Shown here: positions 26,663-35,288 of the stretch, piece by piece
How positions within the stretch are numbered: the first letter of the stretch is position 1
Layout of the letters: each line of letters begins with the position of its first letter
Assembly (NCBI GenBank): GCA_025451215.1
Contig: JANWKU010000224.1
Span: 1 to 56,447 of the forward strand
DNA length: 56,447 nucleotides
Direction of reading: 5' to 3'
Source: Terriglobales bacterium
GTDB taxonomy: Bacteria > Acidobacteriota > Terriglobia > Terriglobales > Acidobacteriaceae
Position numbers and translations under genes: made by a program
Notes under the pieces: generated by a model
Told to the model about the DNA's origin: nothing
The model's input: the letters and a program-made list of their open reading frames with translations, nothing else
The model's database searches: none

Positions 26663-27547
26663 CTACACAAAATCCACTTGCGCAGGGCGGGGAATGATGC
26701 CAGCCTTGTGACCCATATCCAGCAGGCGTCTTACTGCTTCGCGTCCGTCAGGTCCGTAGTCGAGCGTGCGTTCATTCACGTACATTCCCACGAAGCGGTC
26801 GGCCAGTTGGGTGTCTAAATCTCGGGCAAACTGCATTGCGTAAGCCAATGCTTCTTCACGATGGTCCAGGGCATACTGAATGCTTTCCTTGATGGTGCCG
26901 GAGACGCTTGCCATAAGTTCCGGTCCAAGATCACGGCGGATTGCATTTCCACCTAAAGGCAGGGGCAGGCCAGTTACTTTTTGCCACCACTTGCCAAGGT
27001 CAATGATGCGATGTAAGCCCGCCTTGTCGAATGTCAGTTGACCTTCGTGAATGATCAGTCCAGCCTCGTAATTTCCGGCAATGACCTCGGGAATAATTTG
27101 ATCAAAGGGAACGACCGCAGTTTCAATTCCCGGAGCAAACAGGTTTAAGGCAAGGAAGGCCGTAGTCATGGTACCCGGAACCGCAATGCGTACTTGTTTG
27201 ATGTCGCTCTGCGAAATCGCCCGCTTGGCGACGATCATGGGGCCGTAACCATCGCCGACGCTCCCACCGCTCGGCAGCAGGGCATATTTGTCTTGTATGT
27301 ACGGATACGCGTGAAAAGAAATCGCCGTTACGTCGTACACACCTTCCAGAGCCTTGCGATTCAGTGTTTCGATGTCGGTCAAGGTGTGGCTAAAGCGCAG
27401 GCCAGGCGAGCGGACCTTGTTCGTGGCCAACGCGTAAAACATAAAGGCATCATCGGAATCGGGACTATGAGCGACAGTAATTTCGCGGGGCGAGGCGCTG
27501 CTGGACATGGATTGTTCCACTTCTCCGGGGGCACTAGATGTAGGCAT
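26663..27547 (-). CDS. mqnD: 1,4-Dihydroxy-6-naphthoate synthase (futalosine menaquinone pathway)
   Basis: A 294-aa protein from ATG 27547; starts at 27598 and 27508 are alternatives. It has a substrate-binding-protein-like fold with the MqnD signature [11 protein letters not shown], the central ISFHAYPYI, and [14 protein letters not shown], and the family stretch [15 protein letters not shown]. The enzyme converts cyclic dehypoxanthine futalosine to 1,4-dihydroxy-6-naphthoate. mqnA and mqnC are 5-8 kb away in the same window, on the same strand. The start lies 20 bases downstream of the bioY stop, so the two are probably co-transcribed. Confidence 0.93.
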   Translation of the reverse strand: MPTSSAPGEVEQSMSSSASPREITVAHSPDSDDAFMFYALATNKVRSPGLRFSHTLTDIETLNRKALEGVYDVTAISFHAYPYIQDKYALLPSGGSVGDGYGPMIVAKRAISQSDIKQVRIAVPGTMTTAFLALNLFAPGIETAVVPFDQIIPEVIAGNYEAGLIIHEGQLTFDKAGLHRIIDLGKWWQKVTGLPLPLGGNAIRRDLGPELMASVSGTIKESIQYALDHREEALAYAMQFARDLDTQLADRFVGMYVNERTLDYGPDGREAVRRLLDMGHKAGIIPRPAQVDFV

Positions 27548-27567
27548 GTTTAGAGGTATTTCCTTAG

Positions 27568-28146
27568 CTAGACGTTGGCCTTCCTGAGATGTTTCCATCC
27601 GGAAGCAATTCCCGAGGCCAGCAGGACTTTAATAATTTCCGCGAAAATAAACCAGTACAGGCCGAATTGCACGGCGAGCTTGAAGGAGTGCGTCCATAGA
27701 AAAAGCCAGCCAATGCCACCGGCAAATAAAACAACCTCTCCCAGTACGCTTCCGATAGCCGCCCGAGCAAAGCTCTTGCCGCCGCGTTCCATCACCCATC
27801 CCGCGGCAAACGCGGCGAACGGGTAGGCCATAAGATATCCGCCGGTGACGCCGCTTAACTGCGCCAGGCCGCCAACTCCGGCGATGCTGAACACCGGTAG
27901 GCCGGATGCGCCTTCCACCAGGAACAGCATTAAGGCCGCGAATCCCCGGCGGCTGCCAAGGGTAAGACCCATGAGCAGCACGGCAAAATTTTCCATGGTA
28001 AGCGGAACAGGAGTAAAGGGAAGCGGAACGGTAATGCGCGCGCATATCGCGACAAACAAACTGGCGGCAATTACGATGACAACCTGTTCCGTCCAGTACA
28101 GCGCGCGATCATAACGCCCTAATGCTTCTGTTGCCGATCTCGCCAT
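27568..28146 (-). CDS. bioY: BioY, biotin-binding S component of an ECF transporter
   Basis: A 192-aa membrane protein from ATG 28146, with AAGGGG five bases upstream. Six hydrophobic segments are visible. The family motif is [21 protein letters not shown] early on, then [24 protein letters not shown] and a glycine-rich loop [15 protein letters not shown]. BioY binds biotin and works with EcfA/EcfT or alone; no ATPase or EcfT gene lies in the window. Between mqnD and a 52-aa membrane protein, it appears to be part of a longer minus-strand operon. Confidence 0.93.
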   Translation of the reverse strand: MARSATEALGRYDRALYWTEQVVIVIAASLFVAICARITVPLPFTPVPLTMENFAVLLMGLTLGSRRGFAALMLFLVEGASGLPVFSIAGVGGLAQLSGVTGGYLMAYPFAAFAAGWVMERGGKSFARAAIGSVLGEVVLFAGGIGWLFLWTHSFKLAVQFGLYWFIFAEIIKVLLASGIASGWKHLRKANV

Positions 28147-28165
28147 AAAGCCCCTTTGCCGCGAT

Positions 28166-28324
28166 TTATTTGGGATTGTGTGCGTCGTGCTCGTGTTCCG
28201 CGTCGTGCGAATGACTTCTTGTTTCAGCCTGCCGCACATGGCGGCGCATACGCAGAAACAAGGTGGCTCCTACCCAGAACACCGCCAACCCGCTTGCCGC
28301 CAGGATCAGGAACAGCCAAATCAT
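28166..28324 (-). CDS. 52-aa single-helix membrane protein with a His/Asp/Glu-rich tail
   Basis: The frame from ATG 28324 (or GTG 28330) encodes a hydrophobic helix MIWLFLILAASGLAVFWVGA, then FLRMRRHVRQ, then a tail with repeated His and acid residues (SHSHDAEHEHDAHN). It fits exactly between the M24 peptidase gene and bioY, ending 19 bases before the bioY start. The positive-inside rule puts the His-rich tail in the cytoplasm. A metal-binding role is only a guess. I do not recognise a family, and no strong ribosome-binding site is seen. Confidence 0.6.
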   Translation of the reverse strand: MIWLFLILAASGLAVFWVGATLFLRMRRHVRQAETRSHSHDAEHEHDAHNPK

Positions 28325-28441
28325 CCTCACGACGAAATAGCATAACAGATGAGGCGGGATTTGCAGTCAGCGGGCATGGCAGCGGTACACGGCAATCGCA
28401 GATTGCATGTCTTTCAGCATAATTCACTCGATGGAAATGCC

Positions 28442-29785
28442 TTATTTCCCGGCCATCGCTTGTTCGATGGTATCCGCGGTGCGCGGCAGATCACCCGTCA
28501 AATTGATCAGCTTGCCGTTGGGATCCACGTAGAAATCGTCCTCAATGCGCACGCCGATTTTTTCCTCGGGACTGTAAATGCCCGGTTCAATGGTAAACGC
28601 CGCGCCGGGGCCAAGGGCAACGTTGTAGTCTCCATCGTCATGCACGGCGAGGCCAATATAATGGCTTAGCCCGTGAATAAAATATTGGCCGAGCGGTTGG
28701 CCATGCAGGTCCTTGCCGTGGGTATTGATGTAGTCGTAAGCGACTTTATAAAGTGAGTCAGGGCCGCTACCCTTCAAGATCGATTTACCAGATTGGAAGG
28801 CGTTGATCGCCGCGTTCTGCGCTCCCAGCACGATGTCGTAAATTTCTCGCTGACGCACGGTGAACTTTCCGGTTGCTGGCACGGTGCGCGTGATGTCTGC
28901 CGCGTACATGGAATATTCTCCGGCGGCGTCCATCAAGACCAGGTCGCCAGCGTTTATGGGCCCATCATCGGCGGAGTAATGGAGCACGGTCGAGTTAAAA
29001 CCAGCCCCGACAATCGGAGCGTATGCTGGACGCTCGCAACCACGCTTTCCCCATTCATATTGCAAAAGAGCGGAAACTTCGCGCTCAGTCATGCCCGGTT
29101 TGATAGCGCGCATGGCGGCAAGCTGCGCGGCCATGGATGCGTTGTCGGCTTTACGAATCAGTTCGATCTCTCCCGCGTCTTTCGTTGTTCGCAGCGAGCT
29201 TAGGAGCGGACGCACGTCATTCAACGAAATCACAAGGGGGAAGGCATTTGCCCGCTTTAGCCAATCAATGGAAGTGGCGGAGTTTGAGGCGTCATCGCTG
29301 GTCACAACGTCCGTAAATATAGTTGCAACTCTGGTGGGCAGCAATCGGACCAACTCCGCGCGCAGATTATCAAGCGCCTCAACTTTGTCGAACCCTGTGA
29401 TTTTTTGCGCGTCAGGATTTTCCGGCCCAAGCTTGGGGCCAGTCCACTTTTCTTGTACGTAGCTGTGCTGCGGTAAAAAGAATATTTCCGTATAAGGATG
29501 GGCAGGGGAATCCGGCTTTGCGGAGGTCTCCGGGACGATTAGCAGCGCAGCGCCTGGTTCGGCCCATCCGGTGAGGTAATAAAAATTATTGTCCTGCCGG
29601 AAGCCGTACACATCGTTCGGGCCTTCTGCTTCAAGTGGCGCAAACAGCAAAATTGCGGCGCCATCGGTTCGTTCGGCAAGTTTCACCCGGCGAGCGCGAT
29701 AAACTTCGTTGGGCTGGCGCTCGATGCACCAGGCGCATTGCGCAATAATCAACAAAAAAAGAAATAGCTTCCGGCTGTAGCGCAT
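28442..29785 (-). CDS. Xaa-Pro aminopeptidase (M24B family), secreted
   Basis: A 447-aa protein from ATG 29785, with GGAGG eight bases upstream. A signal peptide of about 20 residues precedes the N-terminal aminopeptidase-P domain (DNNFYYLTGWAEPGAALLIVP) and the pita-bread catalytic domain. The two-metal ligands are visible: Asp in LVLMDAAGEY, Asp in AADITRTV, His in HGLSHYIGL, Glu in TIEPGIY and Glu in RIEDDF. It removes the first residue before proline from peptides. Export makes it part of periplasmic peptide recycling, with the S9 and M49 peptidases. Confidence 0.94.
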   Translation of the reverse strand: MRYSRKLFLFLLIIAQCAWCIERQPNEVYRARRVKLAERTDGAAILLFAPLEAEGPNDVYGFRQDNNFYYLTGWAEPGAALLIVPETSAKPDSPAHPYTEIFFLPQHSYVQEKWTGPKLGPENPDAQKITGFDKVEALDNLRAELVRLLPTRVATIFTDVVTSDDASNSATSIDWLKRANAFPLVISLNDVRPLLSSLRTTKDAGEIELIRKADNASMAAQLAAMRAIKPGMTEREVSALLQYEWGKRGCERPAYAPIVGAGFNSTVLHYSADDGPINAGDLVLMDAAGEYSMYAADITRTVPATGKFTVRQREIYDIVLGAQNAAINAFQSGKSILKGSGPDSLYKVAYDYINTHGKDLHGQPLGQYFIHGLSHYIGLAVHDDGDYNVALGPGAAFTIEPGIYSPEEKIGVRIEDDFYVDPNGKLINLTGDLPRTADTIEQAMAGK

Positions 29786-29798
29786 TGTTTTACCTCCG

Positions 29799-31415
29799 TT
29801 ACACTCCCACGGGGAATGGCTTGCTGTGGCTCTCGGACAAGGACAATCCCGAGAATCGGCCCTGTAGAAGCGACATCAATCCCGTGTACCAGTATCCAAC
29901 GACAAACAAAATCAAAAACGGCACGGTGATGTAGTTCTCATTCACGACGGCATAATAAACGGTCATCGCGAAGTAAGTTCCAATGATCAACTCCACCCAT
30001 GGCACCCAACCAAGACGTTTCCGGTATTTATTGGCGCGCACTTTATCTTTTTTGGATTCCACTCGGTATTTCGGAGTGCGCGCAAAGGCGGATTGCTTTC
30101 CGATAAGGGCCTCGATCACCGCTCCCGTGTTCGTGACCGTCAAGCCAATTCCCAACGCCATGAGGAAGGGAAGATAGAGCAGTGCGCGAAACCAGCGACC
30201 CGGAAACAACTCTCGCTGCGACACCAGATAAAAACTGGAAATGGAGAAAGTGGAGGCCATAAAGAGCGGCAGGTCAATGTAGAGCATCTGAAACCAGCCC
30301 TGGTAAAAACGGATGATCATGGCCGGAAGCAGCAACACCGAGAGCAATACCATCAGCGGATAGCTGAGGTTGGACGTGAGGTGATACCAGGCTTCCAGCT
30401 TGACGTGGAATGATTGCTTGCTCTTCAGAACCTGCGGCAGAATCTTTTTTCCGGTCTGGATCAACCCCTTGGCCCATCGCGCTTGCTGGGTTTTGAACGC
30501 CGTCATTTCCACGGGAAGTTCAGCGGGACATTCCACGTCCTGCAGGTAAACGAATTTCCATCCTTTCATCTGAGCGCGATAAGAAAGGTCGGTGTCTTCG
30601 GTGAGTGTGTCATGCTGCCACCCACCCGCTTCTTCGATGGCCGTGCGGCGCCACACACCCGCGGTACCGTTGAAATTGAAGAACACATTGCTGCGCGCGC
30701 GACCGGAGTGTTCCAGTACGAAATGGCCGTCCAGAAGAATGGCTTCAACCTCAGTCAAAAAAGAGTAATTGCGATTGATGTGCGTCCATCGCGTTTGCAC
30801 CATGCCTATGGAGGGATCAGTGAGATGGTGAATGGTCTTCAACAGAAAATCTTCCGGAGGGGTGAAGTCCGCGTCGAAGATGGCGATGAATTCGCCCTTG
30901 GCAGTTTTCATTCCTTCGGCTAAAGCGCCAGCTTTGTAGCCCTCGCGGTTTGTGCGATGAAGATAGTTGACTGGAAAACCCTGGGCTGCGTAATTCTCCA
31001 CTAGGGCGCGCGCGACAGCTTGAGTTTCGTCGGTCGAGTCATCAAGGAGCTGGATATCCAGCTTGTCCAGCGGATATTGCAATTTGCAGATCGAACTCAA
31101 TAGGCGGTCCACCACATATTGCTCGTTGAAGATTGGCAGCTGAACTGTGACGCGAGGCAACTCGGAGAACTCGGACGGGGGCGTCGTGGTTTTCTTTTTG
31201 CGGTGCTTGTAATACAGATAAACCAGAATGTAACGATGCACGCCATAGGACGCCAGCAGAATCAGCACTATGAAGTAGGGAATCAATAGCATCGTGTCAA
31301 AGGCGTTCGGCTGGTAGAGGCCCTTGAAGGTCGTGTCAAGAAAGTGCTGGCGTAGATATGGGCCAATTCCGCGGGAGGCAAAAAATGAAAGAAGAACTGT
31401 GGCTGGGGTAGGCAT
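29799..31415 (-). CDS. Membrane-embedded family 2 glycosyltransferase (cellulose-synthase-like)
   Basis: A 538-aa protein. An N-terminal membrane helix (about 42-68) is followed by a GT-A domain with the processive-enzyme motifs: Asp125-Asp126 (LLDDSTDET), Asp181-x-Asp183 (FDADF), Thr272-Glu-Asp274 and Gln310-Gln-Ala-Arg-Trp314. Four further hydrophobic segments follow after residue 340. This matches bacterial CslA/glucomannan-synthase-like proteins, which polymerise a beta-glycan and pass it through the membrane. Donor and product are unknown. No PilZ domain or BcsB-like partner is present. It is 13 bases upstream of the M24 peptidase gene on the same strand. Confidence 0.9.
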   Translation of the reverse strand: MPTPATVLLSFFASRGIGPYLRQHFLDTTFKGLYQPNAFDTMLLIPYFIVLILLASYGVHRYILVYLYYKHRKKKTTTPPSEFSELPRVTVQLPIFNEQYVVDRLLSSICKLQYPLDKLDIQLLDDSTDETQAVARALVENYAAQGFPVNYLHRTNREGYKAGALAEGMKTAKGEFIAIFDADFTPPEDFLLKTIHHLTDPSIGMVQTRWTHINRNYSFLTEVEAILLDGHFVLEHSGRARSNVFFNFNGTAGVWRRTAIEEAGGWQHDTLTEDTDLSYRAQMKGWKFVYLQDVECPAELPVEMTAFKTQQARWAKGLIQTGKKILPQVLKSKQSFHVKLEAWYHLTSNLSYPLMVLLSVLLLPAMIIRFYQGWFQMLYIDLPLFMASTFSISSFYLVSQRELFPGRWFRALLYLPFLMALGIGLTVTNTGAVIEALIGKQSAFARTPKYRVESKKDKVRANKYRKRLGWVPWVELIIGTYFAMTVYYAVVNENYITVPFLILFVVGYWYTGLMSLLQGRFSGLSLSESHSKPFPVGV

Positions 31416-31485
31416 CTTTTGCTGGTCTGACGAGCGAGAGTCACAATTTTACAGCAAGAAATGCGCTGTCGCCCGTTCTACATAA

Positions 31486-31517
31486 TTAGACAAATAACTA
31501 ATTAAGTGATAGTCTAA
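31486..31517 (+). promoter_or_regulatory. Palindromic operator over the predicted sdpRI promoter
   Basis: TTAGAC (31486-31491) and GTCTAA (31512-31517) form an inverted repeat centred between 31501 and 31502. The same bases fit a promoter: -35 TAGACA (31487-31492), 17-base spacer, -10 TAGTCT (31510-31515). The start of transcription would fall at or next to ATG 31522. An ArsR-type protein encoded immediately downstream is the natural ligand. Prediction from sequence only. Confidence 0.55.
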
Positions 31518-31521
31518 ATAT

Positions 31522-31833
31522 ATGGCTAGTCAAAATAAGGTATTTAAGGCGCTGGCTGACCCGACGCGCCGCGAAATTTTAAACATGCTGCGCCGCAAAG
31601 AGATGACTGCTGGCGAGCTTGCCAAGCGTTTCGACATGACAAAACCATCCATGTCCCATCACTTTTCGGTCTTGAAGGGCGCAGATCTAATTGTGAGCCG
31701 TCGCGACGGTCAACAAATTTGGTATGCGCTCAATACCACGGTTGTTCAGGATATTTTGACTTGGGCCCTGGGACTTGCCCATGAAAGCGGCACGCAGAAG
31801 GTGAAATTGAGGACGGCGAACAATGAAATATAA
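31522..31833 (+). CDS. sdpR: ArsR/SmtB-type regulator, SdpR-like
   Basis: A 103-aa winged-helix protein. The N-terminus VFKALADPTRREILNMLRRKEMTAGELA is followed by the recognition helix region MTKPSMSHHFSVLKGADLI and the wing RRDGQQIWYALN. It has no cysteine metal-binding site, which fits the SdpR autorepressor group rather than metal sensors. It overlaps sdpI by 11 bases, the same gene pair as in the Bacillus sdpRI operon. No ribosome-binding site precedes the ATG, and the predicted transcript starts at it, so a leaderless mRNA is likely. Confidence 0.9.
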   Translation: MASQNKVFKALADPTRREILNMLRRKEMTAGELAKRFDMTKPSMSHHFSVLKGADLIVSRRDGQQIWYALNTTVVQDILTWALGLAHESGTQKVKLRTANNEI

Positions 31834-32473
31834 ATCACACTTGATCGTGCTAGGGCTGGTTGCGTTCTCGGTTGTTCTTACGGCAATTGCATACTCCGGC
31901 TTGCCCCCGGTTGTTCCGATTCACTGGAATTTCCATGGTCAGGCCAATGGATATGCTCCTAAATGGATACTCTTCTTAATTTTGCCTGGCGTCGCGATCC
32001 TGTATTTTTTGTATCCGATGCTTTCGCCCAAACGCTTTGCGATTGAATCCTTCAAATCAACCTACCTCTACATCATGGTGCTTGTCGCTACTTTTATGAC
32101 CTATTTGCAGTGCCTGGTGATCTGGGGAAGCTTGGGACATCGTCTTGATATTGGGCCAGCTATATTGGGCGGCATTTGCCTGCTCTTTGTCCTGTTGGGA
32201 AATGTAATGGGAAAAGTGCGCCGGAATTTTTATCTGGGAATTCGAACGCCGTGGTCTCTTGCCAACGAGCAGGTTTGGAATGCGACTCACCGGTTTGCCG
32301 CCCGGACATATTTCGCAACCGGGATCATCGGATTTGTGCTTATCGTGAGCGGCAGCCAATTCTGGCTCCCGTTGGGCTTCGTATTGTGTGGAGGATTGGC
32401 TCCGATAGCTTATTCGTGTTTCGTCTACTACTTCGCGCGTAACCGACGCTCGCTGGGCGCGGAGCATCAATAA
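31823..32473 (+). CDS. sdpI: SdpI family membrane protein (DUF1648)
   Basis: A 216-aa protein with six hydrophobic segments. The N-terminal DUF1648 motif is LPPVVPIHWNFHGQANGY; the second half has the SdpI domain motif RRNFYLGIRTPWSLANEQVWNATHRFA. In Bacillus, SdpI gives immunity to the SdpC toxin and also sequesters SdpR at the membrane. Here no sdpC-like or sdpA/B gene is present, so the protein may defend against toxins of other bacteria or act only in signalling. It is translationally coupled to sdpR. Confidence 0.92.
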   Translation: MKYKSHLIVLGLVAFSVVLTAIAYSGLPPVVPIHWNFHGQANGYAPKWILFLILPGVAILYFLYPMLSPKRFAIESFKSTYLYIMVLVATFMTYLQCLVIWGSLGHRLDIGPAILGGICLLFVLLGNVMGKVRRNFYLGIRTPWSLANEQVWNATHRFAARTYFATGIIGFVLIVSGSQFWLPLGFVLCGGLAPIAYSCFVYYFARNRRSLGAEHQ

Positions 32474-32512
32474 TCGGCAACGCGAGATGTAGCCGACCGC
32501 GCTGAAACAGAG

Positions 32513-33559
32513 CTAGTTCAGGAAATACTGGCGGTATAACGTGTCCCGTTGCGCGGGCCGGAAGCCCGCGTCGCGTATGATACGGCGCAACTCTTCTTCG
32601 GTGGTGCAATTGGTTACACCTGCAGCCCGTACTACATTTTCTTCCAGCATGACCGAGCCCACATCATTCCCGCCAAAGCGCAGGCCCATCTGGCAAACTT
32701 TCAACCCTTGCGTGACCCAGCTGGATTGAACATTGAGGAAGTTGGACAAGAAAAGCCGCGAGATGGCGAGGACCTTCAAATATTCGACCGATGTTGCTTC
32801 TTCCCATTTACGTCCGCCGAGGGCGGTGTTTGCGGGCTGAAAGCTCCACGGAATGAAGGCAGTGAATCCGCCGGTTTCTTCCTGCAAGTTGTAAAGCTCC
32901 TGCAAGTGGTTGATCCGATGTTCATAGTTTTCGCCGACGCCAAACATCATTGTGGCTGTCGTCCGCATGCCGAGTTCGTGCGCGGTGCGGTGAACATTGA
33001 GCCAGTCATTGGTCAGGCACTTCAATCGCGCAATGCGATGGCGTACTTCATCGTCCAGAATTTCCGCGCCGCCGCCGGGAATGGAATCGAGGCCAGCATC
33101 ACGCAAACGGGCGATGGTATCCCGAATGGACATTTCGCTGTATTCAGCGATAGCAATAATTTCCGAGGCCGAATAGCAATGCAGGTGCACTTGCGGAAAG
33201 CGCTGCTTGATGCCGCTGAGCATCTGCACATGCCAGTCAATCTTCAGGTCAGGATGCAGACCGCCTTGCATCAGAACTCCGGTGCCACCCAATTCCACCG
33301 TCTCGCGAATTTTGTCGTAAATAGTTTCAAAATCCAGGATGTATCCCTCTTTGGCTTTGGGGCCTTTGAGCGGGCGGTAAAACGCGCAGAATGTGCAGTA
33401 CTCGGTGCAGTAGTTAGTGTAATTAATGTTGCGGTCAATAATGTAGGTGACGACGCCTTCGGGATGCAGGCTGCGGCGAACGGCGTCGGCTTCCATGCCA
33501 ATGCCAATGAGGTCGTCGGAATTGAACAGATCAAGAGCTTGTGATTTGCTGAGTAGCAT
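32513..33559 (-). CDS. mqnC: Cyclic dehypoxanthinyl futalosine synthase (radical SAM)
   Basis: A 348-aa radical SAM enzyme. The 4Fe-4S motif C-X3-C-X2-C is at Cys51, Cys55 and Cys58 in NYCTEYCTFCAF. Other family stretches are GGTGVLMQGGLHP, SIPGGGAEIL, TTATMMFGVGE and the C-terminal GGNDVGSVMLEENVV, all typical of MqnC (also shared partly with CofH and MqnE). The enzyme cyclises dehypoxanthine futalosine. It is the last gene of a minus-strand group mqnA-VTT-mqnC, with gaps of 72 and 66 bases. Confidence 0.93.
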   Translation of the reverse strand: MLLSKSQALDLFNSDDLIGIGMEADAVRRSLHPEGVVTYIIDRNINYTNYCTEYCTFCAFYRPLKGPKAKEGYILDFETIYDKIRETVELGGTGVLMQGGLHPDLKIDWHVQMLSGIKQRFPQVHLHCYSASEIIAIAEYSEMSIRDTIARLRDAGLDSIPGGGAEILDDEVRHRIARLKCLTNDWLNVHRTAHELGMRTTATMMFGVGENYEHRINHLQELYNLQEETGGFTAFIPWSFQPANTALGGRKWEEATSVEYLKVLAISRLFLSNFLNVQSSWVTQGLKVCQMGLRFGGNDVGSVMLEENVVRAAGVTNCTTEEELRRIIRDAGFRPAQRDTLYRQYFLN

Positions 33560-33625
33560 TAGCTAGATTGTAGCGGAGGCGGGCGCGGAGTCCAACTCCG
33601 GCGAATGATTTCTGCGGACGGGCGA

Positions 33626-34279
33626 TTAAGCGGCTTTGCCGCAGGCCACGCCGGTGCTTGGGCCGTCATCTTTTTTTTGGCGCAAGCGGCGGTACTCGAT
33701 ATAACTGAATATGCCGCTGACAACCGCCATAACGATCACGGCAATGACCGCCGCCAGGTAATATTTCGAGAAAAAACTGACAATCGCTTTTCCATAAATT
33801 GCGCCCAAACCAGCAACAACTACGTAGCGCAATCCACGGCCCACTCCAATCGCGAGCAGGAATTGTTTTGGCGAGTACTGGAGCGCTCCGGCGGCGAGTA
33901 CAAAGGGCACCAGGGGAAACGGTGGAGGCAGGATGGCAGGCACCGCCACGGCCCCGAATCCCCAGCGCTCAAACCGGCGGCACACTTTATCTATCTTTTT
34001 TCGCGACAGCTTGTGCTCAAGAGCTTCTTTTCCGCCCTTGCGCGCCAGGCTGTAGGTAAGGTAGGCGCCCAGCACCGCTCCGACCGTCGCCATGATCGCG
34101 TAGTAATACCATAAGTCGGGCCTGCTGGCGGCAAGCCAGATGGTAAGCACATCCATGCTGCCGGTGATCGGAACAATGGAATTGTCCACGATGCCAATGA
34201 GGATGAGTCCCGGCCCTCCCAGGCGCACGAACCAGGCCAGCATTGTGCCCACAAGAAGAATCTCAATTTGTCCAGGCAT
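33626..34279 (-). CDS. VTT-domain (DedA-like/YqaA-like) membrane protein
   Basis: A 217-aa protein starting at ATG 34279. The VTT features are NSIVPITGSMDVLTIW near residue 35-48, VGAVLGAYLTYSLARKGGK, and a proline-rich re-entrant segment VPAILPPPFPLVPFVLAAG near 115-130, followed by GRGLRYV. Five hydrophobic segments can be counted. The C-terminus is basic, then GVACGKAA. Like DedA proteins it should reside in the inner membrane and may move a lipid. The position between mqnA and mqnC is notable. Confidence 0.85.
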   Translation of the reverse strand: MPGQIEILLVGTMLAWFVRLGGPGLILIGIVDNSIVPITGSMDVLTIWLAASRPDLWYYYAIMATVGAVLGAYLTYSLARKGGKEALEHKLSRKKIDKVCRRFERWGFGAVAVPAILPPPFPLVPFVLAAGALQYSPKQFLLAIGVGRGLRYVVVAGLGAIYGKAIVSFFSKYYLAAVIAVIVMAVVSGIFSYIEYRRLRQKKDDGPSTGVACGKAA

Positions 34280-34351
34280 AAGCTGCTATTAGAGGCAAAC
34301 CAAGTAAATGGAGTGGTATGCGGAAGAATGGGTATTTTGGAGCTTGGGTAC

Positions 34352-35191
34352 CTAGATTTTCGGCTGTCCCTCGACCGGTTGCAAAAGCTCAAGGCTAGGG
34401 ACTGCCGGGAGCGCGCCGCATTGTTGCGCGTAATTTAGAAAAAGACGCAATCCATCCATGCAGTCGGCGTCGAGTTTGTAATAAATGTTGCGGGTCAGAT
34501 ACTCCCGCACGTCTTCTTCTGTAAGAGCGAGCTTTTTCGACCATTCCACCGCGATTCGAGCCACATTCGCGGGTTCCAACCCGTGATCGCGAGATAGCCG
34601 AAAGATAAGTGGCAAATCGAGTTTCGGTCCAGCTTTCTCCACGGACTCCCGCCGCGCCGCCCAAAAGGCGAAGACAAAAGGCTTGCCCGTAAGCCGGATC
34701 CATTCCTCCGCCAGATCATAGGTCTGGAACTTTGAACGGTCCACTTTCAAGGCCGGATCGCCGATGAGCAGTGCGGCATCGTGGTTTTGAAGCATTCGCC
34801 CCAAATCCGGGGCCATCGGCGTGAATGTCCGCATTCCTCCCCACCATTGGGCAAATAACACTTTGGTCAGTGCAACCGAGGTAAGTGACGATGTATCGAG
34901 CGCGACCGTCTGTATCTGTTCGAGCGGACGTGCGCTGACAAGCAAAATCGAGCGAACCGCTTGGCGGGAGGCGATGGCGACGTCAGGCAGAATCAACAGA
35001 TTAGGGACGGTCGCATAGGCGGCAGCCGGGATAATTCCGATATCTGCCGAGCCTTCACGCAGTTGCTCGGCGCAGCGTGAAGGCACGGTATAGGAAATGT
35101 CAAAGTCCGCGCCCACTTTGCCGTGTTCAAAATCCCACATAAGTGGAGCGGTGTTGAGATAGGAAATTGCCGAAATTTTGAGCCTTGCCAT
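34352..35191 (-). CDS. mqnA: Chorismate dehydratase (futalosine pathway)
   Basis: A 279-aa protein from ATG 35191, MARLKISAISYLNTAPL, the standard MqnA beginning. The frame is open much farther upstream (to 35539), but that part is antisense to dprA. Family features: the chorismate-site region SYLNTAPL, ADIGIIPAAAY, and SSLTSVALTKVLF. MqnA dehydrates chorismate to 3-enolpyruvyl-benzoate, the first step toward menaquinone through futalosine. It heads the mqnA-VTT-mqnC group and is divergent from dprA with a 97-base gap. Confidence 0.93.
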   Translation of the reverse strand: MARLKISAISYLNTAPLMWDFEHGKVGADFDISYTVPSRCAEQLREGSADIGIIPAAAYATVPNLLILPDVAIASRQAVRSILLVSARPLEQIQTVALDTSSLTSVALTKVLFAQWWGGMRTFTPMAPDLGRMLQNHDAALLIGDPALKVDRSKFQTYDLAEEWIRLTGKPFVFAFWAARRESVEKAGPKLDLPLIFRLSRDHGLEPANVARIAVEWSKKLALTEEDVREYLTRNIYYKLDADCMDGLRLFLNYAQQCGALPAVPSLELLQPVEGQPKI

Positions 35192-35231
35192 GTTTATTTT
35201 TCCGATTCTAACAAAGATGTTCATATGACCT

Positions 35232-35259
35232 TGACAGCGCTTTTGCCCAATATTTACAG
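35232..35259 (+). promoter_or_regulatory. Candidate sigma-70-type promoter of dprA
   Basis: A perfect TTGACA (35232-35237) is followed after 16 bases by TTTACA (35254-35259). The dprA ribosome-binding site GGGAGG is at 35275-35280. The -10 box matches only in part. Confidence 0.35.
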
Positions 35260-35288
35260 TCCGCGACGAGTAGCGGGAGGCAAAGAAC

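Noticed and set aside
32549-33544. 331-aa plus-strand frame
   Set aside because: It is the antisense shadow of mqnC, whose radical SAM cysteine motif is clear.
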